Below are positions 50,213-57,720 of a stretch of DNA of 64,000 nucleotides, in pieces. The stretch's first letter is position 1; each line of letters begins with the position of its first letter. The notes below the pieces were generated by a model. It saw only the letters and a program-made list of their open reading frames with translations, was not told the DNA's origin and did no database searches. This DNA comes from Oscillospiraceae bacterium. Lineage in GTDB: Bacteria > Bacillota > Clostridia > Oscillospirales > Acutalibacteraceae. The stretch spans positions 272,049 through 336,048 of the forward strand of contig CAJTCS010000004.1 in assembly GCA_910574995.1 (NCBI GenBank), in the 5' to 3' direction. The position numbers and the translations under genes were made by a program.

Positions 50213-50695
50213 TTGTCAGCCCTCCTTTCTCAGCACACCACGATACCACACCTCGCTGGGAAAGTCCACTGACATTTTTCTTACGTTTTCTGTCTTTCCG
50301 AAAAATCTCCTTTCTTTGTTTTGCAACGCAAATTTTGAGCCAGGTGCCTTGCCCTTACAAAAGTGGGTCCGGGCTACTGCCCGGTAACCGTGCCGTCCGA
50401 CAACGTCGGACACAACTATCCGCAGGATAGTTTGCGCTCATGCTTGCCCTCCATCAAAGGGGAGGATTTTTGTAGGACATCCACACTTCATTTGCAGCCC
50501 CTGGAACTTCCTCGCAGCCTCGCCGTTTTTCGCGATAGCAACCCCACCTTTCACTCCAAATTGTCATTAGCAACCCTTATCGTGATTTTGCACTAGAAAG
50601 CCCGCAAGCCCTTGAAACGGCCGGCGTTGCCGGGCGGTGTAAATCGAGCAGGGGCTACGCCGCGCCCCCTCCTCCTTCTCCTACTTTTTATCCGA
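50175..50695. repeat. GCAACCC-type dispersed repeat R1, copy c
   Basis: Matches copy b from the MAQKK leader through the core, but holds an extra ~160-nt GC-rich block with three hairpins (50370-50445) that is absent from copy b. The core around 50570-50640 is nearly identical to copy b. Confidence 0.72.
50370..50445. repeat. Cluster of three short hairpins
   Basis: CCGGGC-TACT-GCCCGG, GTCCGAC-AAC-GTCGGAC and AACTATCC-GCA-GGATAGTT follow each other, then TTGCGCTCATGC. They are inserted in R1 copy c relative to copy b. Confidence 0.6.
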
Positions 50696-50842
50696 TGGTG
50701 CAAAACCAGCCTCATTTATGGGAGAATGCGGCCGTACACGTCCTATTCTACCCACAGTTGAACCTGCCCCCTGAATTCGCAAATGAAGTTATACCCTTAT
50801 TCCCTCTTTTATGCTATACTGGCCTTGAAAGGAGCGGATGTT

Positions 50843-51673
50843 ATGGGCAATCAGGTTGGCAGGAACATACATACCCTGCGTAAGCAGCAAGGGTTGACCC
50901 AGGAGCAACTGGCAGACTCAGTAAAGGTGTCTTTCCAGGCTGTCTCTAAGTGGGAGAATGGCAACTCCTTGCCGGACATTTCCACGCTTCCCCTATTGGC
51001 CAATGTCCTGCACTGCAGCATTGACCAGCTGATGGGCTACGCCGCCGTGCAGAAACGCATTACCGACTATGAAGAACGCTATAAGGCCAATGGCTACTAT
51101 TGGGGTGTGCAGCCCTCCCCTATGTGCTATGAGGTAATGAAGCTTTGCCCTCCCATAAAGCCTCTGCGCCTGCTGGATGTGGCTTGCGGCGAAGGGAAAA
51201 ACGCGGTGTTTTTTGCCCGCAATGGGTACAGCGTCACCGCTTTTGACGCGGCGCGCCTGGGGTTGGACAAGGCAGAACGCCTTGCCGAAAAGGTTGGGGT
51301 TGATATCAATTTCTTCCAGGCTGACCTGCGTGATTTCCGGCTGGACAGTGCTTTTGACATTGTGTTCTGCTCTGGCTCCCTGCATTACATTTCTCAAGAA
51401 CTGCGGCGGGAGATATTGGAAAATTACCAGGCGCACACAACAGATGCCGGGCTTCATGCCCTGAACGTATTTGTGAGGAAGCCTTTCCTCATTACGGAAT
51501 CCGATCAGCGGGAGGGGCGCTACAAGTGGGTGTCTGGCGAGCTTTTCGCTTATTACGCCGACTGGCTCATCGCCCACTGTGAGGAGAAAATTTTCGACTG
51601 CATGAGCGGCGGCACGCTCCACAAGCATTGTATGGACACCCTGTACGCCATCAAGCGGACCGCCGCGATATGA
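50843..51673 (+). CDS. XRE HTH fused to SAM-dependent methyltransferase
   Basis: A 276-residue two-domain protein. Residues ~5-62: Cro/C1 HTH (IHTLRKQQGLTQEQLADSVK, SFQAVSKWENGNSLPDISTL). Residues ~85-275: class I methyltransferase of the TehB type (LRLLDVACGEGKNAVFFARN is the SAM motif, YSVTAFDAARLGLDKAERLA motif II, FDIVFCSGSLHYISQELRRE). ATG 50843 follows AAAGGAG. It may regulate its own transcription while methylating a small toxic compound. It lies 22 nt upstream of purC. Confidence 0.85.
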   Translation: MGNQVGRNIHTLRKQQGLTQEQLADSVKVSFQAVSKWENGNSLPDISTLPLLANVLHCSIDQLMGYAAVQKRITDYEERYKANGYYWGVQPSPMCYEVMKLCPPIKPLRLLDVACGEGKNAVFFARNGYSVTAFDAARLGLDKAERLAEKVGVDINFFQADLRDFRLDSAFDIVFCSGSLHYISQELRREILENYQAHTTDAGLHALNVFVRKPFLITESDQREGRYKWVSGELFAYYADWLIAHCEEKIFDCMSGGTLHKHCMDTLYAIKRTAAI

Positions 51674-51695
51674 GTATTCGTAAAGGGATGAGCAT

Positions 51696-52523
51696 ATGAA
51701 AAAAATTATTTCCGGCAAAGTAAGAGAAGTCTACGAAGTGGGAGAGAACCGGCTGGCTATCGTGGCTACGGACAGGATCTCGGCATTCGATGTCATCCTG
51801 AACTCCGTTATAAAAGACAAAGGGGTGGCACTTACGCAGATCAGCAATTTCTGGTTTGATTATACCCGCGCTATTGTGCCAAACCACATCCTTTCAGCTA
51901 ACCCTGCCGGGCTGCCTCAGCCCTACCAAAAGCGCACGGTCTTGGTTAAGAAACTGGACATGCTGCCCTACGAATTCATCGTGCGGGGCTATATGTTTGG
52001 CAGCTTGTGGAAGGAGTATCAGGCGGCTGGGAGCTATAATGGAAATAAGTATCAGCTGGCGGAAAAACTGCCGGAACCTGTCCTGACGCCCGCGGCAAAG
52101 AACAGCGCGGGGCACGATGAAAATATATCAATGGAAAAGCTACGGCGGGAGCTGGGCCCGGATGAGACAGAAAAAATCTGTAAAATCTGCTTTGCTCTCT
52201 ACGAAACCTGCGCGGCGCACGCTTTACAAAAGGGCATCATCCTTGTGGACGCGAAATTTGAGTTTGGGTATGATCGTGACGGCATTCTCACCCTGGGCGA
52301 TGAAATTTGTACGCCGGATTCCAGCCGGTTTTGGGCAGTGGAGGACTACCGGACAGGCGTATCGCCAAAGTGCTTTGACAAGCAGTTCGTGCGGGATTGG
52401 CTTATAGACCACGGGTTGGACGGCGTAGAGCCCGGGCCCATGCTGCCGGAGGATATCGTGCGCACTACGGAGGGGCTTTATAAGGAATGTTTCCGGCGGC
52501 TTACAGGCAAGGATGAGTATTAG
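51696..52523 (+). CDS. purC: Phosphoribosylaminoimidazole-succinocarboxamide synthase
   Basis: A 275-residue SAICAR synthetase. It joins aspartate to CAIR with ATP in step eight of purine synthesis. Signatures: GKVREVYEVGENRLAIVATD, RISAFDVIL, LVKKLDMLPYEFIVRGYMFG, SLWKEY, LVDAKFEFGYDRDG, LGDEICTPDSSRFW. Full length. ATG 51696 follows AAGGGA. It stands alone rather than in a pur operon, next to the regulator-methyltransferase gene and far from other purine genes in this window. Confidence 0.93.
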   Translation: MKKIISGKVREVYEVGENRLAIVATDRISAFDVILNSVIKDKGVALTQISNFWFDYTRAIVPNHILSANPAGLPQPYQKRTVLVKKLDMLPYEFIVRGYMFGSLWKEYQAAGSYNGNKYQLAEKLPEPVLTPAAKNSAGHDENISMEKLRRELGPDETEKICKICFALYETCAAHALQKGIILVDAKFEFGYDRDGILTLGDEICTPDSSRFWAVEDYRTGVSPKCFDKQFVRDWLIDHGLDGVEPGPMLPEDIVRTTEGLYKECFRRLTGKDEY

Positions 52524-52611
52524 CGGATAGCAATGTGGGATAGCTTTGATTGAAGTAAACCATCTGAAAAAATTCAAGATGCCTGTACAGAAAAGGGGGA
52601 AATCCTCTGCT

Positions 52612-52985
52612 GCGTGGATTTTGTTTTGCTGCTAAAATCTTGAGCAATGCTGCCTCTTGACAATAGGCTATTTGTATGGTGCTATCATGTCAATGATTTG
52701 GCCGTTTTCTTGAAAGGCAGACAAAGAAAAAAGCTCTTTCGGGGGCTGAGAAATTTCGATATCATCAAAATATTTCCTGCGTATGTTCTGGAAATGCAAG
52801 CGGCTCAACCGTGCGGAAAACCGGCTGCTATATGCCCGCTGATGCTTTTTCAAACATTCGCGTGCGAATGTTTGTCCACCATCCAAAACCGCGTGCCGAG
52901 GGGCGAAGATTGCCAGTGGCAATCGTTCTCAGCCGACCGAGCCGGCAGGCGAGGCCAAGCCCTTCTGCCCCTGCCAAAGACGTTG
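52612..52985 (+). repeat. Dispersed repeat R2 with tRNA-Trp 3'-half, copy iii
   Basis: Starts TTTTGTTTTGCTGCT, with TTGACA and TATGGTGCTATCA promoter-like stretch, GCGGCTCAACCGTGCGGAAA, CTGCTATATGCCCG, CCATCCAAAACCGCGTGCCG. The tRNA-Trp T-arm is split by 53-nt element copy B (52903-52955); CCCTTCTGCCCCTGCCA resumes after it. A palindrome AACATTCGC-GT-GCGAATGTT is also inserted at ~52854 relative to the other copies. Confidence 0.72.
52903..52955 (+). repeat. 53-nt hairpin element, copy B
   Basis: GCGAA, hairpin GATTGCC-AGT-GGCAATC, linker GTTCTCAGCC, tail GACCGAGCCGGCAGGCGAGGC. It interrupts the T-loop region of the tRNA-Trp remnant. Confidence 0.8.
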
Positions 52986-53005
52986 CCTCCGGCAAGTCTG
53001 ACATG

Positions 53006-53038
53006 GCCCGGAATTCCTTGGAATTCCGGGCTTTTTTT
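53006..53038 (+). terminator. Terminator after R2 copy iii
   Basis: GCCCGGAATTCC, TTG, GAATTCCGGGC, then TTTTTTT. It suggests that R2 copy iii, with its promoter-like start, could be a transcribed unit. Confidence 0.85.
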
Positions 53039-53201
53039 GTGTTTTGAGGTGGTGGGATGCGGTCTACAATGTCGCTACCTATGGCGTGTATTTTGCTCTT
53101 TTTTCGCATCCGGCGCCATCCGTTCCTAACCTTTCCGTCTGGCACATCATCAATAAATCATCAAAACCCGGGGTGATCTCCTCTGTTCTGGCTTGTTCTC
53201 G

Positions 53202-53387
53202 CTAAAAATTGAACCCGTCTGTAATCCTTTGCAGGCGGGTCGTATCTTTCTTGACGTAGTACATTTCCGTGATCTGCGAGGTGCTGTGTCCCAGGAGGTC
53301 GGCTACCTGCCTGGGCGAGAGTGCCATAAGCGTTCCATCGGGCTGGCGGATGCCGTTCACCAGTGAGCTAGCAAATGTGTGCCCTTA
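53202..53387 (-). pseudogene. C-terminal fragment of tyrosine integrase
   Basis: Minus-strand frame: GHTFASSLVNGIRQPDGTLM, ALSPRQVADLLGHSTSQITE, MYYVKKDTTRLQRITDGFNF, stop. The LLGHS box and the nucleophile tyrosine of lambda-type integrases are present. The rest of the protein is cut at ~53387. The 3' end points toward the tRNA-Trp remnant 230 bp away, the usual order of integrase and att site. Confidence 0.7.
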
Positions 53388-53398
53388 CGGTATAATAA

Positions 53399-53445
53399 GG
53401 ACAAATCGAAAAACCCAGTGATATCAAGGGTTTTCAGGTTTGTCC
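53399..53445 (+). repeat. R3 inverted repeat, copy 1, upstream of parA
   Basis: GGACAAATCG...AACCC and GGGTTTTCAGGTTTGTCC, extended outward by AATAA/TTATT, with a TATAAT-like sequence in the left arm. A similar copy lies at 29313-29358. It could be an operator or centromere for the ParA/ParB pair. Confidence 0.6.
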
Positions 53446-53557
53446 TTATTCTTTTTCCAGTAAAAAAAGGGCAGAAAACAGCTCTCAAAAGAGGGGTGGA
53501 AAACAGCGGCGTTACATGAACGACAAACTTTCAACAGTCAAAAAGAGGGATAAAAAT

Positions 53558-54396
53558 ATGTGCAAAACAACAAAAATTGTTGCCGTCTGCAACCAAAAGG
53601 GCGGCGTGGGCAAAACCGTCACCACAGTAAACCTGGGCATCGGCTTAGCCCGCCAAGGCAAACGCGTCCTGCTGGTGGACGTTGACCCACAAGGGTGAGC
53701 GAGCGCCGGTGGCGCTCTGGTGCGAACTGACCGAGCCGGCAGGCGAGACCGCTTACCGCCAGCCTTGGCTTCCACCAGCCAGACCGGATCGAGAAAACGC
53801 TTTCTACTGTGCTGGGTGAGATTGTCCAGCAAAAGCCCTTTGACCCAGCCGGGTACATCCTGCACCAGGACGAAGGGGTTGACCTGCTGCCCGCCAACAT
53901 CGACCTTGCTATGGTGGAAATGAACCTGGTGGGCGTCATGGGCCGGGAAACGGTTTTGCGGGAGCTTCTGGAAGCCGTGCGCGGCCAGTACGATTACATC
54001 CTGTTGGACTGCTGCCCGTCCTTGGGCACCCTCACCGCCAACGCCTTAACAGCGGCGGACGAAGTGATTATCCCCATACTGGCCCACTATCTGTCCATTA
54101 AGGGCCTGGAGCAGCTTCTAGCCACCATCGGGCTGGTGCGGCGCAAATTCAATCCCAGCCTGCAAATCTCCGGCATCCTTATCACTATGGCGAATATGCG
54201 CACCGCTTATTCCCGGGACATTGTAGCCCTGCTGCGGGATAATTACGGGGACAAGCTGCGCATCTTCAACACCATTATTCCTGAATCCATCCGGGCCGCG
54301 GAAACCAGCGCGGAGGGCAAGAGTATATATTTGCACGACTCTATAGGCAAGGTTTCCGCCGCCTACAGCGCGTTTACATTGGAGGTAGCGTCATGA
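53558..54396 (+). pseudogene. parA: ParA ATPase gene interrupted by 53-nt hairpin element
   Basis: ATG 53558 (GAGGG upstream) encodes [20 protein letters not shown] (deviant Walker A) and LLVDVDPQG, then an immediate TGA at the start of the insert. Removing 53697-53749 restores LTASLGFHQPDRIEKTLSTV and the intact C-terminal part (DYILLDCCPSLGTLTANALT, MRTAYSRDIVALLRDNYG). ParA ATPases partition element DNA with ParB. The gene is otherwise complete and overlaps parB by four bases. Confidence 0.85.
53697..53749 (+). repeat. 53-nt hairpin element, copy A, inside parA
   Basis: GAGC, hairpin GAGCGCC-GGT-GGCGCTC, linker TGGTGCGAACT, tail GACCGAGCCGGCAGGCGAGAC. The stem differs from copies B and C at both paired positions, so pairing is kept. 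Insertion leaves GGGT on the left and CG on the right; excision gives GGG TCG CTT in frame. Confidence 0.82.
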
Positions 54397-55223
54397 GGGG
54401 CAGCGCGGGGAAAATCCAGCTTGCCAGCCTGGAGGATTTCTTTGGCGCGCCCCCGCCTGGTGGTGAAGCCTTCCAGGAAATCCCACTAGCCGCCCTGCAC
54501 CCTTTTAAGGGCCATCCCTTCCACGTCACAGACGATGAAAAGATGCGGGAGATGGCGGAGAGCGTGACCCAGCATGGTATTTTGGTGCCGGGCATCGTGC
54601 GGCCCAGGCCAGGAGGCGGCTATGAGCTGGTTTCCGGGCACAGGCGCAAACGGGCCTGCGAGCTGGCGGGGCTTGATACCATGCCCGTGTTTGTGCGGGA
54701 TTTAGACAACGATGAAGCCGTGCTTATTATGGTGGACAGCAATTTGCAGCGGGAGAGGGTTTTGCCCAGTGAAAAGGCGTTTGCGTACAGGATGAAATTG
54801 GATGCTATGAAGCGCCAAGGGAAACGGAGTGATTTAACTTGTGTGCCAGTGGCACACAAGTTAAATGGCAAAAAATCACGGGACATTCTGGCTGAACAAG
54901 TGGGAGAGAGCCAAGACCAGATACGCCGCTATATCCGCCTAACCTACGTTTCGGACTTCTGCCAGCCGGTATATGAAATGTGGCTTTCAGAAGCCGTAGC
55001 CCTGGGGCGCGTAAAGGCCCCGGGGTTTTTCTCTGACCCACTGCGCCGGGCGGCGTGGTGCAATGCCCGGTGGATTGGCCCCGTACAGGGCAGCCTGGAT
55101 CCGCTCAAGGAGGCAAAGGCGGCAGTGCTGCTGATTCAGAACGGCCTCAAGACCCACAACCAGGCGGCCCGTGAGATGGGCGGCGGCGACTGGGATGAGT
55201 ATGGCTACACTAAATTTTTTTGA
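54393..55223 (+). CDS. ParB N-terminal part fused to phage portal C-terminus
   Basis: Residues 1-~185 are ParB/Spo0J-like: IPLAALHPFKGHPFHVTDDE, QHGILVPGIVRPRPGGGYEL, VSGHRRKRACELAG (NTP-binding/DNA-binding box), GESQDQIRRYIRLTYV (HTH). From about 54950 the frame continues as a lambda-type portal C-terminus: YEMWLSEAVALGRVKAPGFF, WCNARWIGPVQGSLDPLKEA, LLIQNGLKTHNQAAREMGGG DWD. So an in-frame deletion joins an ICE gene to a prophage gene. The chimera may retain DNA binding but not normal ParB dimerisation. Confidence 0.8.
   Translation: MRGSAGKIQLASLEDFFGAPPPGGEAFQEIPLAALHPFKGHPFHVTDDEKMREMAESVTQHGILVPGIVRPRPGGGYELVSGHRRKRACELAGLDTMPVFVRDLDNDEAVLIMVDSNLQRERVLPSEKAFAYRMKLDAMKRQGKRSDLTCVPVAHKLNGKKSRDILAEQVGESQDQIRRYIRLTYVSDFCQPVYEMWLSEAVALGRVKAPGFFSDPLRRAAWCNARWIGPVQGSLDPLKEAKAAVLLIQNGLKTHNQAAREMGGGDWDEYGYTKFF
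54832..54866 (+). repeat. 35-bp perfect palindrome inside parB
   Basis: ATTTAACTTGTGTGCCA, one G, TGGCACACAAGTTAAAT: 17-bp arms. It lies in codons for SDLTCVPVAHKLNG. Its core GCC-AGT-GGC equals that of the 53-nt element hairpin, copy B. Confidence 0.75.
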
Positions 55224-56274
55224 CATTTACGTTCTGCTGGCTATCGCCGAGGAGATCGTACCCCAGCAGACCTTTTTCCGCGACCGCTACTTCCCCACCG
55301 GCGACGGGGACATCTTCGCCGCCGATAAGGTGCTGACGGAGTATCGCAAGGGCGACCGGAAGATGGCGGCGTTTGTTTCTCCCCGTGCCGGGGATATCCC
55401 CATGGACCGCACGGGCTATGAGATCCATGAGTACCAGCCGGCCTATATCGCCCCATCCCGTTCTCTCACCACAGACGAACTGAAGAAGCGCGGCTTCGGC
55501 GAGGCGCTGTACCCTGGTATGCAGCCCGCCCAGCGCGCCGCCAAGCTTCTCCAGGAGGATATGGGGGACATGGATAAGCGCATTGAACGCCGGGAAGAGT
55601 GGATGTGCGCCCAGGTCATGACTGCCAATGCCTGCGAGATGCAGGAATATATCGACGGCAAGACCATGGGTGAGAAGAAATACGTCAAGTTTTTTGACAG
55701 CGCCAGTGAGCACACGTTTACCACTGCCGGCAAATGGAACGGCGCCGGCGGGGATTTCTTCGGCGATGTGCGGGCAATGGCAAAACTGCTGACCCGCCGG
55801 GGATTGCCTGCCGCCGACCTGGTGCTGGGGCTGGACGCCGCCGACGCTATTCTGGAGCTGGAGAAGGTTCAGCGCCTGTTGGACAAGAACAGCGGTATTC
55901 TTATCGGCCAGATCGAACAGGAACTGAGCCCCTATCATGGAGTGGTCTACATGGGCACTTTGAATTTTGGCGGGCACAAGCTCAATCTGATTAGTGTCGA
56001 TGAAACCTATGTGGACGATAACGACCAGGAGCAAAACTATTTCCCGTCCACCGGCGCTATGGTGACCGCCCCTGGCTGCGGCCACCTCATGTATGGGCAG
56101 ATCACCCAGATTGACTACGGCAGCACAGAGTTTGCGGACCACACTGGCCGGCGTATTCCCAAATTCATCTTGGATCAGGAGCATGACATGCGCAAACTGC
56201 GCCTGGGCGCCCGGCCTTTGGCGGCCCCTAAAAACTACTGCCCCTATATTTTCGCGGCTAACGTGGTGGGTTAG
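55201..56274 (+). CDS. Phage major capsid protein (Phage_cap_E type)
   Basis: A 357-residue capsid protein. Signatures: FFDIYVLLAIAEEIVPQQTF, TFFRDRYFPTGDGDIFAADK, AAFVSPRAGDIPMDRTGYEI, MQPAQRAAKLLQEDMGDMDK, GTLNFGGHKLNLISVDETYV. It forms the icosahedral head. ATG 55201 sits inside the end of the portal tail, in another frame; the protease, scaffold and decoration genes usually found between portal and capsid are missing. The gene itself looks complete. Confidence 0.83.
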   Translation: MATLNFFDIYVLLAIAEEIVPQQTFFRDRYFPTGDGDIFAADKVLTEYRKGDRKMAAFVSPRAGDIPMDRTGYEIHEYQPAYIAPSRSLTTDELKKRGFGEALYPGMQPAQRAAKLLQEDMGDMDKRIERREEWMCAQVMTANACEMQEYIDGKTMGEKKYVKFFDSASEHTFTTAGKWNGAGGDFFGDVRAMAKLLTRRGLPAADLVLGLDAADAILELEKVQRLLDKNSGILIGQIEQELSPYHGVVYMGTLNFGGHKLNLISVDETYVDDNDQEQNYFPSTGAMVTAPGCGHLMYGQITQIDYGSTEFADHTGRRIPKFILDQEHDMRKLRLGARPLAAPKNYCPYIFAANVVG

Positions 56275-56303
56275 GCGTCCATGTAAAGGAACAGGCCACG
56301 GCG

Positions 56304-57701
56304 GTGAGCATCCCCGTGGTGGCAGGCAGCGGCGTCCCCTATTTCGTGGGGACCGCACCCGTCCATACGGCGGCAAAGCCCGCCAAACCCAACACCCCCG
56401 TCCTGTGCGCCAGCTGGGACGAGGCGGTGGAAAAGCTGGGCTTTAGCTATGACTGGAAGAAATACACCCTGTGCGAAGCCATGTACCGCCATCTTAAGCT
56501 GTACGGCTGTCAGCCCGCCATTTTCTGCAACGTGCTGGATCCCGCTGACAGCGACATGAAAAAGGCCGCCGCCAGTGAAAGCCACCATGTAGTAAACTAC
56601 CAGGCCGTCCTGCCCTTTGAGACGCTCCGGGAGGGGCTCAAGGTCACCAGCGGCGAGAGCGAGGGGGCCAAAGAACTGGTGGAGGACGAGGACTACACCC
56701 TTTTCTACGATGAGGAAAAGGGCTGCGTCCTGGAGTTTTTGGAAGGGGGCACGGCCTACGACGCCACCTCCCTGACTGTGGAATCCGCCCAGCTGAACCC
56801 CGCCGCCGTCACCAATGCGGATATCATCATGGGGCTGAACCAGGTGGACGCCTGCATGACGGCGGCGGGGCAGGTCCCCGATCTACTGTTAGCCCCGGGC
56901 TTCTCCCACGACCCGGTAGTGGCCGCCGTCATGGCCACAAAGGCCGCGGGCATCAACGGCCTGTTCGGGGCCAAGGCCCTCATCGACGCGGACTGTTCCG
57001 CTGGGGGCGTGACGGAATACAGCCAGCTGGCCGCCTACAAGAATACGAACAACCTGGTGGACGTAAACCAGATCGTCTGCTGGCCCCAGGTGAAGCTGGG
57101 CGGGTACCAGTTCCACCTTTCCACCCAGCTTGCGGGGCTTATGGCCCAGGTGGATACGGAAAACGGCGGGTGCCCCTGTGAATCCCCCAGCAACAAGGGT
57201 CTGAAGATCGACGGCTGCTGCCTGGAGGACGGCAGTGAAGTCAACCTGACCTGGGAGCAGGTGAACCTGATCGCGGGCAGCTGGGGCGTGGTGACGGCCA
57301 TCAACTTCATGGGCATGGGCTGGACGGCAAAGGGCAACTACACCGCCTGCTATCCCGCAAACACGGATATAAAGGATCAGTTTATCCCCGTTTCCCGCAT
57401 GTTCGATTGGGTGGGCGGCGCGCTCATCCGTTCCTACTGGGCGCGGCTGGACAGGCCCATGCGCCGCCGGGTTATCGACAACATTTTGGACAGCGCCAAC
57501 CTTTGGCTGAACGGCCTGGTATCCAGCGTGAAGCTGCTGGGGGGCCGGGTGGAATACAGCGCGGCGGAAAACCCCCTGACAGACCTGATCGAGGGCGTGG
57601 TGAAATTCCACATCTGCCTGGCCCCGCCCACGCCTATGCAGGAGATCCTGTTCACATTGGAATTCGATACAGATTATTTGTCCGCCGCGCTGGCGGGATG
57701 A
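56304..57701 (+). CDS. Contractile tail sheath protein, N-terminus trimmed
   Basis: A 465-residue P2 FI-like sheath protein: SIPVVAGSGVPYFVGTAPVH at the start, VTNADIIMGLNQVDACMTAA, DLLLAPGFSHDPVVAAVMAT, TAINFMGMGWTAKGNYTACY, RMFDWVGGALIRSYWARLDR, and the conserved C-terminal domain. The frame extends upstream (GVHVKEQATAV), which is the usual sheath N-terminus, but is cut at the capsid stop with no start there. GTG 56304 is the best remaining start. Marks a contractile (myovirus-type) tail. Confidence 0.85.
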   Translation: MSIPVVAGSGVPYFVGTAPVHTAAKPAKPNTPVLCASWDEAVEKLGFSYDWKKYTLCEAMYRHLKLYGCQPAIFCNVLDPADSDMKKAAASESHHVVNYQAVLPFETLREGLKVTSGESEGAKELVEDEDYTLFYDEEKGCVLEFLEGGTAYDATSLTVESAQLNPAAVTNADIIMGLNQVDACMTAAGQVPDLLLAPGFSHDPVVAAVMATKAAGINGLFGAKALIDADCSAGGVTEYSQLAAYKNTNNLVDVNQIVCWPQVKLGGYQFHLSTQLAGLMAQVDTENGGCPCESPSNKGLKIDGCCLEDGSEVNLTWEQVNLIAGSWGVVTAINFMGMGWTAKGNYTACYPANTDIKDQFIPVSRMFDWVGGALIRSYWARLDRPMRRRVIDNILDSANLWLNGLVSSVKLLGGRVEYSAAENPLTDLIEGVVKFHICLAPPTPMQEILFTLEFDTDYLSAALAG

Positions 57702-57720
57702 GGAAGGAGCGTGGAAACAT

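Noticed and set aside
53697..53749. Insertion sequence or group II intron in parA
   Set aside because: Only 53 nt, with no ORF, no terminal repeats of IS type and no intron domain V.
55210..56376. Minus-strand 388-codon frame opposite the capsid gene
   Set aside because: Antisense shadow; the plus strand has a clear capsid protein.
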